DNA from: Myxococcus stipitatus DSM 14675
GTDB taxonomy: Bacteria > Myxococcota > Myxococcia > Myxococcales > Myxococcaceae
NCBI RefSeq assembly: GCF_000331735.1
Contig: NC_020126.1
Location: 8,311,501-8,375,500 of the forward strand
Reading direction: 5' to 3'
DNA length: 64,000 bases
Shown here: positions 1 to 9,064 of the stretch, in pieces
Layout: each line of letters begins with the position of its first letter
Numbering within the stretch: the stretch's first letter is position 1
The notes under the pieces: generated by a model
What the model was told of the DNA's origin: nothing
The model's database searches: none
The model's input: only the letters and a program-made list of their open reading frames with translations
Translations under genes and position numbers: made by a program

Positions 1-3000
1 AGTCCAAGGAGTCGTGGGTCCATCGCAGTGCTGGCCTTGACCCTCTTCGCCGGGTGCACATCGGAATCACCTTCAAGCAGCCCCGCCGACTTGCAAGCAC
101 AGGTCGGCGGGGTGGAGGCCCCGTCGCACTCCGTCACAGTGCTCTCTCGGGACACCTCCCGAGGTGTTCCCACCCTGGTCCGGGCGCACCGCCTGGGCCC
201 GGCGAAGTCCCTGCAAGCCCATTCCACACCCGAAGCCGCGGCAAACGCATACCTCCGGCAACAAGCAGGGGTGTATGGTTTGTCCTCCACGGACTTGGAG
301 ACAGTGTATGTCCATCACGTCCATGACCTGGGGCATGGTGGCGTCATCGTGCGCTTCCGTCAGCGGGTGTCGGGCCTGGAAGTGGTGCACAGCGAATTGA
401 AGATGCTCCTGAGCCGGAACCTGGAGCTGGTGGCGCTCTCCGGCAACCTTCAGGGGGGCGGCGCGCTGGAGCCCCCAGCGGCGCTCGGCACGACCCGGAG
501 GGCGTTCGCCTATCCCCCCTCCGAGGCGGTGCTGAAGGCCCTGGGCGACGTCCATGGCCTGACCCTGGTGGGGACCGTCCAGGCCGCGGTGGGTTTCGAC
601 AGCCAGGAGGGGGCGCGCTTCGAGCTGGCCCCTGGGAGTGCCCTCCAGCGCTCCGGTATCTCCCTGGTGACACCTGCCCGAGTCACGGAGAACTACTTCC
701 CCACGGCCCAGGGGCTGGTCCCCGCGTACACCGTGGACCTGCTCTCATCGAAGGCGGGTGAGGTGTGGCCCCGTGGCCATGTCTATGTCTTGCATGCGAG
801 CACCGGACAGGTGCTTCTGCGCGAGGACCGGACAGCGAATGATGCCTATACCTATCGGGTGTGGGCCAACGCGGTGGACCGGACGCCCTCGGACAATCCC
901 TTCATCGATTTCTCGCCGTATCCCGGGGCGGCTCCCGGTCAAAGCCCGGCGGGATTCCTGTCCCCCACCGCCATCACATGGGAGGGCCGGGTCCACCCCA
1001 GCAACGGCAGGGTCAGCCCGTGGCTGGACTCAGGCGCGACCGTCACGTCCGGCAACAATGTCCGGGCCTACGCGGACCACTTCAACCCGGACGGCTATAC
1101 CGAGGGCCAGGACGTCCGCGCGCAGGTGACGCCGACGACCCGGGACTTCCCGCATGTCCATGACCCCCTCTTGGAGCCCTTGAGCAGCCCGGCGCAGATC
1201 TCCGCCTCCGTGGTGCAACTGTTCTACACGACCAATTGGCTTCACGATTACTACTACGACTCTGGCTTCAATGAGCCCGCGGGCAACGCCCAGCAGGTGA
1301 ACTTCGAAGCGGGCGGACTGGGGGAAGACCCCGTGCTCGCCGAGGCGCAGAACCAGGGGCCCGACCCTCAGGCTCGCAACTCGGCCGTCGCCTACGTCCC
1401 GCGCGACGGCCTGTCGCCCCGCTTGGAGTTCTCGCTCTGGAGTGCGACGGAGGCCCGCACGTTCTCTGTCTCTGGCCGGGCATATGACACGGGCCCGGCG
1501 CAGTTCGGCGCCCAGAAGTTCACGGTGCCCTTGCGTCAGTTGGTCCTGGGCCTCGACGGCACGGGCACGACGACCGACGCCTGCGAGCCGCTCCAGAACA
1601 CCGTCACCAACGCCATCGTCCTGGCGGACCGCGGCACCTGCAACATGAAGCTCAAGGCGGTGAACGCCCAGAGCGCCAACGCCGCGGCGCTCATCATCAT
1701 CAACAACACCCCCGGGGACCCCGCGCCGACCATGCCCGACGTGGACCCGGGCCTCACGACCACGCTGCCCGTCCTCTCCGTCTCCTTCGAGGATGGCCAG
1801 GCCCTCAAGGACCTGCTCACCCAGGGGTCGCTGTCAGGCACCCTGTCGCGGTCGGCCACTCCCGAACGGGACGCCTCGCTCGACAACACCGTCGTGGCCC
1901 ATGAGTGGGGGCACATCCTCTTCCGGCGGCTGGTCGGGTGCACGTCGCCGCAGTGCCGCGCCATGAGCGAGGGCTGGAGCGACTTCGTGGCATTGCACAT
2001 GATGGTCCGGGCGGGAGATGCCGCCAACGGGATGTATGCCATCGGCGCCTTCGCGGGTGACGCCCTGGGCGACAGCTCCTACTACGGCGTCCGCAGGTCT
2101 CCGTACTCGCGCGACCTCACGCGCAACGGCTTCCAGTTCCACCACATCGCGGATGGCCAGCCGCTCCCCGACCAGACCTTCCTGCGAGACTTCGGGTTGG
2201 AGAACTCGGAGATTCACAACGCCGGAGAGATCTGGGCCTCCATGCTCTTCGAGGCCTATCAATCCCTGCTCGACGACACGCGAGGAGGCACGCCGCGCAT
2301 CGGGACGTTCGAGGAAGCCAGGCGCCGCATGGCGACCTACGTCGTGGAGAGCATGCTGATGGCCCCCAGCAACGTCACCTTCACCGAGCAACGGGACTTG
2401 CTCCTGATGGTGGCCAACGAGAGGGACCCGGCGGACATGCACGCACTGGCCCAGGGCTTCGCCCGACGGGGCGCGGGGACCTGCGCCGTGTCGCCGCCCC
2501 CTGAGTCCAAGACTTTCACCGAAGTCGTCCAGGACCTGCAGGCGCGCCCCGACGTCCGGCTCGAGTCGATTCAGGTGGAGGAGCAGGGGCGCTCGTGTGA
2601 CGCGGATGGGGTGCTGGACGCCTCGGAGACAGGTGTCGTCCGGATTCAGCTCCACAACCGAGGGCCGCTCGCGTCGACCGATACGCGGGTGAGCATCTCC
2701 AGCAACAACCCACGGGTGCTCTTCCCCTCGGGAAGCACCGTCACCGTGGGAAGGGTGCCGCCTTTCGAGCCGCTCACCGTGGAGATTCCCGTGGCCCTCG
2801 CGGGGAGCCAGGAGGTCTCCGCGGAGGTGAACTACAGCGTCGTGTTGGAAAGCACTGGCGCGTGTCAGCCGCGCGCGGAGCACTCGAAGTCCTTCTTGCT
2901 CAACTACGACCTGACGCCGTCGAGGACCGACAGGGCCGACCCGGTGCGGACCACCTGGCGTCCTCACGTGCTCCAGGGCCTGGAGGCCCACAACTGGCAC

Positions 3001-4086
3001 GTCGTCGCGTCACCGCGCATCCCCGGAGAGAAGGTCTGGTACGCGGAGGAGCCAGTCCCCTTCGCGGACGTCGTGCTGGAGACGCCCTCCCTGACCATTC
3101 CCTCGGGCACTCCGTTCGTCCTGCGCTTCGACCACCGCTTCGAGTTCGACTTCCGCCAGGAGCCCTCGACGGGCGAGCGGACCTACTGGAGCGGCGGCGT
3201 CATCGAGTTCACCCGCGACGGAGGAAACACCTGGACCGACGTGTCGACCCTGGTCGACCCCGGGTACGCAGAGAAGGTGCTCGACATCCGCACGAGCAAC
3301 CCCCTGCGAGGCAGGCTCGCCTATGCATCGCGCAATCCACACTGGCCCGACAGCGACTCCGTCGCCCTGGACTTCGGCACGCACCTGAGCGGAAGCACCG
3401 TGAAGCTCCGCTTCCGACTGGGGTCCGACGTGGTCTTCTTCGCCCACGGGTGGGAGCTCGACAACATCACCGTGGAGGGCACGACCGCCGCGCCCTTCCT
3501 GGCGCGCATCGAGGATGCCAGCCCGTGCCATCCCATTGCCCGAGCGGGCGAGGACCAGAGCGTCCTCGAGGGTGAGACGGTGCGACTGGATGGCACGCAG
3601 AGTTCGGACCCGGGCGCGGCGCCGCTCACCTATCGCTGGAAGCAAGTGCCGGCCACCACCGTGAATCTGAGTGGCGCGGACACCGCCACCCCCCGCTTCG
3701 TCGCGCCCGACGTGAGCGAGGACACGGAGCTGGAGTTCGAGCTGACCGTCCAAGTCGCGGGCCTCTCCGCGACGGACCGGGTGAAGGTCACCACCCGGTC
3801 CAGGACCCCACAGCCCGACGCGGGGACACCCGATGCCGGCCAGGACGCGGGGACTCCGGATGCGGGCCAGGACGCGGGGACTCCGGATGCAGGCCAGGAC
3901 GCGGGCGTTCCGGATGCGGGACCCATGCCCGACGCGGGCCCCACGCCCGACGCGGGACCCGGAGGCGGTCCCGAGGAGCCGGGCGGGTGCTCCTGCATCG
4001 CGACGAGAGGCGACGCGAACCTCTCGTGGCTCCTGGGACTCGTGGGGTGGGCGCTGATTCGAGGCCGCCGTCGGCGCCGAAGCTGA
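1..4086 (+). CDS. Secreted M36 (fungalysin-type) metalloprotease with MYXO-CTERM tail, 5' end outside window
   Basis: Secreted zinc endopeptidase. Numbered from the GTG at 28, the zinc motif HEWGH is at about residues 625-629 and the third ligand is probably the Glu in SEGWSDF near 648. An N-terminal propeptide (FTP/PepSY-like) covers roughly residues 30-260, and a protease-associated domain is inserted at about 510-600. The C-terminal third holds CARDB-like and PKD/Ig-like beta domains, then Pro-Asp-Ala-Gly repeats and a MYXO-CTERM tail: Cys motif (GGCSC), hydrophobic helix, Arg cluster. That tail is a sorting signal thought to be cut and anchored at the myxobacterial surface. The frame is open to base 1, and the residues before the GTG carry arginines ahead of the hydrophobic stretch ending in a lipobox-like FAGC. 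The true start is therefore probably upstream of the window. Family confident; exact substrate unknown. Confidence 0.9.
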   Translation, partial: SPRSRGSIAVLALTLFAGCTSESPSSSPADLQAQVGGVEAPSHSVTVLSRDTSRGVPTLVRAHRLGPAKSLQAHSTPEAAANAYLRQQAGVYGLSSTDLETVYVHHVHDLGHGGVIVRFRQRVSGLEVVHSELKMLLSRNLELVALSGNLQGGGALEPPAALGTTRRAFAYPPSEAVLKALGDVHGLTLVGTVQAAVGFDSQEGARFELAPGSALQRSGISLVTPARVTENYFPTAQGLVPAYTVDLLSSKAGEVWPRGHVYVLHASTGQVLLREDRTANDAYTYRVWANAVDRTPSDNPFIDFSPYPGAAPGQSPAGFLSPTAITWEGRVHPSNGRVSPWLDSGATVTSGNNVRAYADHFNPDGYTEGQDVRAQVTPTTRDFPHVHDPLLEPLSSPAQISASVVQLFYTTNWLHDYYYDSGFNEPAGNAQQVNFEAGGLGEDPVLAEAQNQGPDPQARNSAVAYVPRDGLSPRLEFSLWSATEARTFSVSGRAYDTGPAQFGAQKFTVPLRQLVLGLDGTGTTTDACEPLQNTVTNAIVLADRGTCNMKLKAVNAQSANAAALIIINNTPGDPAPTMPDVDPGLTTTLPVLSVSFEDGQALKDLLTQGSLSGTLSRSATPERDASLDNTVVAHEWGHILFRRLVGCTSPQCRAMSEGWSDFVALHMMVRAGDAANGMYAIGAFAGDALGDSSYYGVRRSPYSRDLTRNGFQFHHIADGQPLPDQTFLRDFGLENSEIHNAGEIWASMLFEAYQSLLDDTRGGTPRIGTFEEARRRMATYVVESMLMAPSNVTFTEQRDLLLMVANERDPADMHALAQGFARRGAGTCAVSPPPESKTFTEVVQDLQARPDVRLESIQVEEQGRSCDADGVLDASETGVVRIQLHNRGPLASTDTRVSISSNNPRVLFPSGSTVTVGRVPPFEPLTVEIPVALAGSQEVSAEVNYSVVLESTGACQPRAEHSKSFLLNYDLTPSRTDRADPVRTTWRPHVLQGLEAHNWHVVASPRIPGEKVWYAEEPVPFADVVLETPSLTIPSGTPFVLRFDHRFEFDFRQEPSTGERTYWSGGVIEFTRDGGNTWTDVSTLVDPGYAEKVLDIRTSNPLRGRLAYASRNPHWPDSDSVALDFGTHLSGSTVKLRFRLGSDVVFFAHGWELDNITVEGTTAAPFLARIEDASPCHPIARAGEDQSVLEGETVRLDGTQSSDPGAAPLTYRWKQVPATTVNLSGADTATPRFVAPDVSEDTELEFELTVQVAGLSATDRVKVTTRSRTPQPDAGTPDAGQDAGTPDAGQDAGTPDAGQDAGVPDAGPMPDAGPTPDAGPGGGPEEPGGCSCIATRGDANLSWLLGLVGWALIRGRRRRRS
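3814..3960 (+). repeat. 27-bp in-frame repeats coding a Pro-Asp-Ala-Gly linker
   Basis: Near-identical 27-base units encode the nonapeptide DAGTPDAGQ about three times, followed by looser PDAG copies. They form a flexible acidic linker between the last beta domain of the M36 protease and its MYXO-CTERM anchor. Such linkers are common before this anchor. The near-identity of units suggests recent slippage, so copy number may vary between strains. Confidence 0.85.
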
Positions 4087-4170
4087 CCGCCGGGCAGGCA
4101 GGCGGGGAGAAAATCCCCGGCCTTGGGTTGGGCAGGGGCGCGGGTGTCCACTACACTCGCGCCCCGCACC

Positions 4171-5349
4171 ATGCGAATCGCCCCCCTCTGCTTGCTGGCC
4201 GCCCTGCTGGCCGGCGCCTCCTCCGAGGCCGCCGTCCGGTACGAAATCAAGAACCGCCGCATCGAGCCGCGCCAGACACTGGCGGGCGCCCTGCATGAGG
4301 CCCAGCTCCCGGACACCCAGGTCACCGCCGTCATCGCGGCCCTGGAGGGCGTGTTCGACTTCCGCAAGTCCCGCGTGGGCGACCAGTTCCGCCTCGTCCT
4401 GCGCAACGGCGAGCTGGACTTCTTCGACTACCGCCAGAGCATGGTCGACGAGTGGCAGGTGCGCCGCGACGGCGAGAAGTACGTCGGCAGCAAGCGCGCC
4501 ATCGAAGTCGAGAAGCAGGTGGCCGTCGTCGCGCTGGAAATCCAGACGTCCCTCTACGAGGCCGCCGTCGACGCGGGCGAGGACCCCGCCATCGGCATGG
4601 TGCTGGCGGACGTCTTCGCGTGGGACATCGACTTCTACCGGGACGTGCGCAAGGGCGACACCGCGCGCGCCCTCGTCGAGAAGTTCGTCTCCAAGGGCCG
4701 CGTGCTGCGCTACGGCGAGGTGCTCGCCGCCCAGTACACGGGCGGACTCGTGGGCCCCAAGAAGGTCTTCCGCTACGTGCTGCCGGACGGCCAGCCCAAC
4801 TACTTCCAGGAGGACGGCGCCAGCGCGAAGAAGACCTTCCTCAAGAGCCCGCTGAAGTACGCCCACGTCACCAGCAAGTTCGGCTCGCGCTTCCACCCCG
4901 TCCTCCAGTACCTGAAGAACCACAACGGCGTGGACTACGGGACGCCCATCGGCACGCCCGTGTGGGCCGTGGCGGACGGCACGGTGACGCAGGCGGCGTA
5001 CTCCGGCGCCGCGGGCAACATGGTCGTCCTGCGCCACGCCAACGGCTACGAGACGCAGTACATGCACCTGTCCAAGTTCGGCGAGGGCATCCGCGTGGGC
5101 TCGCGCGTCAGCCAGAAGCAGGTCATCGCCTACTCCGGCAACACCGGCCGCTCCACCGGCCCCCACCTGCACTTCGGCATGAAGCGCGGCGGCGGCTACA
5201 CCAACCCGCTCAACCAGAAGTTCCCCCGCGCGGACCCGCTGCCCAAGACGCTGCTGCCCGACTTCCTGGCCAAGGCCCAGGAGCTCGCCGGCCAACTGGA
5301 GGCCGTCTCCGTGGCCGCCGTCGCGGGCCAGGCTCCCGCGGCGCCCTGA
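4171..5349 (+). CDS. Secreted M23 family peptidoglycan endopeptidase with OapA-like domain
   Basis: Predicted LytM/M23 zinc endopeptidase of 392 residues acting on peptidoglycan cross-links in the periplasm. The start at ATG 4171 gives a clean signal peptide (MRIAPLCLL, Ala-rich, cleavage near SSEAAV); upstream in-frame codons have no such signal. Residues about 25-210 resemble the OapA/LysM-like region that precedes M23 domains in MepM-type proteins (repeated RVGDQFRLV and LRYGEVLAA patterns). The M23 domain follows, with H251xxxD255 (HNGVD) and the HLH motif at 332-334, all zinc or catalytic residues present. An Ala-rich tail ends the protein. The gene stands alone, converging on the DUF2378 gene 26 bases away. 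A role in wall growth or remodelling is inferred from family. Confidence 0.9.
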   Translation: MRIAPLCLLAALLAGASSEAAVRYEIKNRRIEPRQTLAGALHEAQLPDTQVTAVIAALEGVFDFRKSRVGDQFRLVLRNGELDFFDYRQSMVDEWQVRRDGEKYVGSKRAIEVEKQVAVVALEIQTSLYEAAVDAGEDPAIGMVLADVFAWDIDFYRDVRKGDTARALVEKFVSKGRVLRYGEVLAAQYTGGLVGPKKVFRYVLPDGQPNYFQEDGASAKKTFLKSPLKYAHVTSKFGSRFHPVLQYLKNHNGVDYGTPIGTPVWAVADGTVTQAAYSGAAGNMVVLRHANGYETQYMHLSKFGEGIRVGSRVSQKQVIAYSGNTGRSTGPHLHFGMKRGGGYTNPLNQKFPRADPLPKTLLPDFLAKAQELAGQLEAVSVAAVAGQAPAAP

Positions 5350-5375
5350 GGCGCTCCCGCGGCCCCCCCGGCGGA

Positions 5376-5966
5376 CTACTCCCAGACGATGTCGTAGTCC
5401 GCCGCGAAGTAGCCGTGAGGGGTTCCCACGACGGTGCCCTTGCACTGGATGGCCTTGAGGGCCTCCTGCAGCACGCCCTCGTGGAACTGCACCGGCTGCA
5501 TGTCCCCCTGGAAGGACAGCCGCACGTGGCGCTCCGTCACGACGGTGTACTCCCGGCGCCCGTAGCTCACGAGCGTGGAGTACGCGGTGGGCGCGTTGGA
5601 CAGCAGCCGCTTGGGGTCGCCCTTTCCAATCAGCCGCGTCAGCGTCTGGCCCACCGTGGAGGAGAAGAAGCCGGTGACGGCGGCGGCGCCACACGCGCGG
5701 ACCGCCTCCTCCTGGGTGCCGAAGCGCCCGGTCCTCGCCAGGGCCTCCGACGTGGAATACAGCAACCGGATGGCGTCCACCGCGGGGTAGGAGAAGAAGT
5801 CCACCGGTGAGCGCTTGAAGATGGGCTCACGCAGCCGCGAGGCCATGTCCGGCCCCAACTGCCGCTCCGCCAGCAGCAACACCGCGTTGAAGATGAGGCC
5901 GCGGACCGTGTCCTCCGGCCGCACCAGCGCGAGCCGCTGGTCCAGGTCATTCTTCTCAAAGGCCAT
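5376..5966 (-). CDS. DUF2378 (TIGR02265) family protein, Myxococcus paralogous family
   Basis: A 196-residue soluble protein with no signal peptide or membrane segment. It matches by eye the myxobacterial TIGR02265/DUF2378 family: an N-terminal RGLIFN segment, a central Asp-Phe-Phe-Ser-Tyr patch, and a C-terminal segment (RREYTVV then a basic/hydrophobic strand) carrying the conserved YGRREY-like motif. The family is expanded in Myxococcaceae and its function is unknown to me. The gene is transcribed divergently from glgP with about 230 bases between starts, and converges on the M23 gene. No operon partner is visible. Confidence 0.8.
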   Translation of the reverse strand: MAFEKNDLDQRLALVRPEDTVRGLIFNAVLLLAERQLGPDMASRLREPIFKRSPVDFFSYPAVDAIRLLYSTSEALARTGRFGTQEEAVRACGAAAVTGFFSSTVGQTLTRLIGKGDPKRLLSNAPTAYSTLVSYGRREYTVVTERHVRLSFQGDMQPVQFHEGVLQEALKAIQCKGTVVGTPHGYFAADYDIVWE

Positions 5967-6196
5967 GAGCGTTGATTTCTACATGAAACGAGGCGCTCCG
6001 GGGCGCCCGTTCCGTGCGGGCGCTGTGGGAAAACGAGCGGACAGGGCCGCGTCGTGCAACGTTCCTGGACGTCTCAGGTCCTTCCCAGGGAGCATCCCTC
6101 CCCCTCGCCGGAGGCGTGCTTTCGCGGTTCGGAGCCCCCCAGGCTGCGCTACCCTGACACCCCGCATCAGCTTTCCCACTCGACGTCCCACCTCGG

Positions 6197-8722
6197 ATGG
6201 AGACCTCCCGCCACATGGCCTCTCCCGCTCCCTCTTCCCAGCAGCCGCGGTCCACCACGTCCAGCTCGAGCGACGACGGCGGTCGCACCGGCAGCGACGC
6301 GTCCTCCATGCGCCGCTCCTTCCTGGACCACGTGCGCTACTCGCGCGGGAAGAACTACGAGACGTCCACCGCGCATGACCGCTTCATGGCCCTGTCCCTG
6401 GCTGTCCGGGACAGGCTGGCCGACCGCTGGGTGCGCACCGCGCGCACCTACTACGAGAAGGACGTCAAGCGCGCCTACTACCTGTCGGCGGAGTACCTGC
6501 TGGGTCGGGCGCTCGGGAACAACCTGCTGAATCTGGGCATGCACGAGTCCGCCGCCGAGGCCATGCGGGAGGTGGGCGTGGACCTCACCAACCTCCTGGA
6601 GATGGAGCCGGACGCGGGCCTGGGCAACGGCGGCCTGGGCCGGCTGGCGGCGTGCTTCCTGGACTCGCTGGCGACACTCGGCTACCCCGGCATGGGGTAC
6701 GGCATCCGCTACGAGTTCGGCATCTTCACGCAGGACATCGTGGACGGCTACCAGGTGGAGCGCGCCGACGAGTGGCTCAAGTTCGGCAACCCCTGGGAGA
6801 TCGTCCGGCCGGAGAAGGCCGTGCCCGTGCGCTTCTTCGGGCGCGTGGAGCACCACCAGGGCCCGGACGGCAAGCCCATCGCGAGGTGGGTGGGCGGCAA
6901 GACGGTGGTGGGCGTGCCCTACGACACGCCCATCGCCGGCTACCACAACGACACCGTCAACACGCTGCGACTGTGGCAGGCGCGCGCGTCCGAGGAGTTC
7001 GACCTGCTGCTCTTCAACGCGGGCGACTACGAGCGCTCCGTGGTGGAGAAGAACGACTCGGAGGTCATCTCCAAGGTCCTCTACCCCAACGACGCGTTCC
7101 AGGCCGGCAAGGAGCTGCGGCTCAAGCAGCAGTACTTCTTCGTCGCCTGCTCCATCGCGGACATCGTCCGGCGCTACCTGAAGAACCACACGGACTTCAG
7201 GGAGTTCCCCAAGAAGGCCGCCATCCAGCTCAATGACACACACCCCGCCATCGGCGTGGCGGAGCTGATGCGGGTGCTGGTGGACGAGAAGCGGATTGCC
7301 TGGGACGAGGCGTGGTCGATTACGCAGGCGGTGTTCGGCTACACCAACCACACGCTCCTGGCGGAGGCGATGGAGAAGTGGCCGGCGACGCTGTTCGAGC
7401 GGCTCTTGCCCCGGCACCTGGAGCTCATCTACGAAATCAACCAGCGCTTCCTGCGGCAGGTGCAGATCCGCTACCCCTATGACCAGGAGAAGATGCGGCG
7501 GATGAGCCTGGTGGAGGAAGGCCAGGAGAAGAAGATTCGCATGGCCCACCTGGCCGTCGTGGGCAGCCACAGCATCAACGGCGTGGCCGCGCTGCACACG
7601 GACCTCTTGCGCCGCGACGTGCTGCCGGACTTCGCGTCCATGTTCCCGGAGCGCTTCAACAACAAGACGAACGGCGTGACGCCGCGCCGGTGGCTGGCGT
7701 GGTGCAACCCGCGCCTGTCCAAGCTGATTACGTCGCGCATCGGCGCGGGCTGGGCCACGGACCTGGACAAGCTGCGCGGGCTGGAGGCGCACGCGGAGGA
7801 CCCGGCCTTCCGCAAGGCGTTCCGCGAGGTGAAGCGCGCGAACAAGGAGGACCTGTCGCGCCACATCAAGGACTTGCGCCCGGTGACGCTCAACCCGGAC
7901 GCCATCTTCGACGTGCAGATCAAGCGCCTGCACGAGTACAAGCGCCAGCTCCTGGACGCCATCCACATCGTCACGCTGTGGATGCGCGCGCGCCGGGACC
8001 CGAGCACCATCATCCACCCGCGCGCGTTCATCTTCGGCGCCAAGGCCGCGCCGGGCTACCACCTGGCGAAGCTGACCATCCGGCTCATCAACGGCATCGC
8101 GGAGGTGGTCAACAGCGACGCGGGGACCACGGGCCTCCAGGTGGTGTTCGCCCCCAACTACCGGGTGAGCCTGGCCGAGCGCATCATCCCCGCCGCCGAC
8201 GTGTCCGAGCAGATTTCGACGGCCGGCATGGAGGCGTCCGGCACGGGCAACATGAAGCTGATGCTCAACGGCGCGCTGACGTTGGGCACGCTGGACGGCG
8301 CCAACGTGGAGATTCGCGAGGCGGTGGGGGACGAGAACTTCTTCCTCTTCGGACTCACCGCGGACGAGGTCATCGCCCGCAAGCGCGCCGGCTACCGGCC
8401 GAGGGACGAGTACAACCAGCACCTGGAGCTGCGCGAGGCGCTGGACCTCATCGCCTCCGGCTTCTTCTCCCCGGAGGACCGCGCCCTCTACAAGCCGCTG
8501 GTGGAGAGCCTGCTGGAGGAGGACCGCTACCTGGTGCTGGCCGACTTCGCGTCGTACGCCGCCAAGCAGGAGGAGGTCGTCCGCGCCTACCAGGACACCG
8601 AGGCGTGGACGCGCAAGTGCATCATCAACGTGGCGCGCGCCGGCATCTTCTCCTCGGACCGCACCATCAAGCAGTACGCCGAGGAGATCTGGCGCATCCA
8701 GCAGACGCCCGTGGAGCCGTAG
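6197..8722 (+). CDS. glgP: Glycogen/starch/maltodextrin phosphorylase
   Basis: Alpha-glucan phosphorylase (GT35), 841 residues, the usual length. It releases glucose-1-phosphate from the non-reducing ends of glycogen using phosphate and pyridoxal phosphate. The PLP motif EASGTGNMKLMLNGA is present with the cofactor lysine at about residue 687. Other family blocks are easily read: YYLSAEYLLGRAL near 95, NGGLGRLAACFLDSLATL near 150, QLNDTHPAI near 345, and the KRLHEYKRQ phosphate-site block near 577. The first 35 residues are Ser/Thr-rich and not conserved, so a later start (Met at residue 7 or 38) is possible. In myxobacteria glycogen is turned over during development; that role is not shown here. 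A stem-loop follows the stop codon. Confidence 0.95.
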   Translation: METSRHMASPAPSSQQPRSTTSSSSDDGGRTGSDASSMRRSFLDHVRYSRGKNYETSTAHDRFMALSLAVRDRLADRWVRTARTYYEKDVKRAYYLSAEYLLGRALGNNLLNLGMHESAAEAMREVGVDLTNLLEMEPDAGLGNGGLGRLAACFLDSLATLGYPGMGYGIRYEFGIFTQDIVDGYQVERADEWLKFGNPWEIVRPEKAVPVRFFGRVEHHQGPDGKPIARWVGGKTVVGVPYDTPIAGYHNDTVNTLRLWQARASEEFDLLLFNAGDYERSVVEKNDSEVISKVLYPNDAFQAGKELRLKQQYFFVACSIADIVRRYLKNHTDFREFPKKAAIQLNDTHPAIGVAELMRVLVDEKRIAWDEAWSITQAVFGYTNHTLLAEAMEKWPATLFERLLPRHLELIYEINQRFLRQVQIRYPYDQEKMRRMSLVEEGQEKKIRMAHLAVVGSHSINGVAALHTDLLRRDVLPDFASMFPERFNNKTNGVTPRRWLAWCNPRLSKLITSRIGAGWATDLDKLRGLEAHAEDPAFRKAFREVKRANKEDLSRHIKDLRPVTLNPDAIFDVQIKRLHEYKRQLLDAIHIVTLWMRARRDPSTIIHPRAFIFGAKAAPGYHLAKLTIRLINGIAEVVNSDAGTTGLQVVFAPNYRVSLAERIIPAADVSEQISTAGMEASGTGNMKLMLNGALTLGTLDGANVEIREAVGDENFFLFGLTADEVIARKRAGYRPRDEYNQHLELREALDLIASGFFSPEDRALYKPLVESLLEEDRYLVLADFASYAAKQEEVVRAYQDTEAWTRKCIINVARAGIFSSDRTIKQYAEEIWRIQQTPVEP

Positions 8723-8746
8723 CAGGTAAGGGCTTCCCGAAACACG

Positions 8747-8779
8747 CCCCAGGACGTGCCCGCCCGGCGCGTCCTGGGG
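8747..8779 (+). terminator. Probable terminator stem-loop after glgP
   Basis: A perfect 10-bp inverted repeat (CCCCAGGACG at 8747-8756 with CGTCCTGGGG at 8770-8779, 13-base loop) starts 24 bases after the glgP stop codon. There is no real T tract, as is common in GC-rich genomes, so the termination role is inferred. Confidence 0.55.
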
Positions 8780-9064
8780 TTCGCCCCGCCCGCACAGCGC
8801 AACGCAGCGGGCCAGCGCGGCGCGCAATCACAGACAACGCAGTGCACCATTGAACACCGCCCTCGTCTGGCGGGGTACTGACGCGCCGCGATGTATTGAC
8901 TGAGGAATCAACTCTGGGGCCTCATATGCTCAGTATTCGGGACTCTCAGGGTCGCGGGGTTGAGCAGCGCCGTACGGTGGGGCCTCGTCGAGTCGAGGGG
9001 CCGACTTCCGAATACCTCATGCACCGGCCGAAGCAGGCCGTTCTCCCAGCAAGAGGGGCTCCTC
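8780..9064. other. Non-coding gap between glgP terminator and lipase gene
   Basis: This is the only stretch over 300 bases (8723-9064, including the stem-loop) without a convincing gene. Short open frames cross it but have no recognisable product or plausible start. It has a locally AT-richer part (about 8865-8940, including TTGACT at 8896 and CATATG near 8923) that may hold the lipase promoter, but the spacing is not a good sigma-70 match. A GA-rich ribosome site (AGAGGGG) lies just before the lipase ATG. Confidence 0.5.

Noticed and set aside
3814..3960. Short repeats considered as a CRISPR-like array
   Set aside because: The units are contiguous, in frame and encode a Pro-Asp-Ala-Gly linker; there are no spacers.
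3010..5694. Long antisense open frame of nearly 900 codons across two genes
   Set aside because: It is rich in Ala, Arg, Val and Gly with no motif, and lies opposite the confidently read M36 and M23 genes. High GC makes such frames common; others at 6167-8827, 33339-36878 and 50440-52074 were rejected for the same reason.
8780..9064. Small open frames in the gap before the lipase gene
   Set aside because: They have no ribosome site, no recognisable product and overlap in several frames; the lipase ATG at 9065 has both a ribosome site and a signal peptide.
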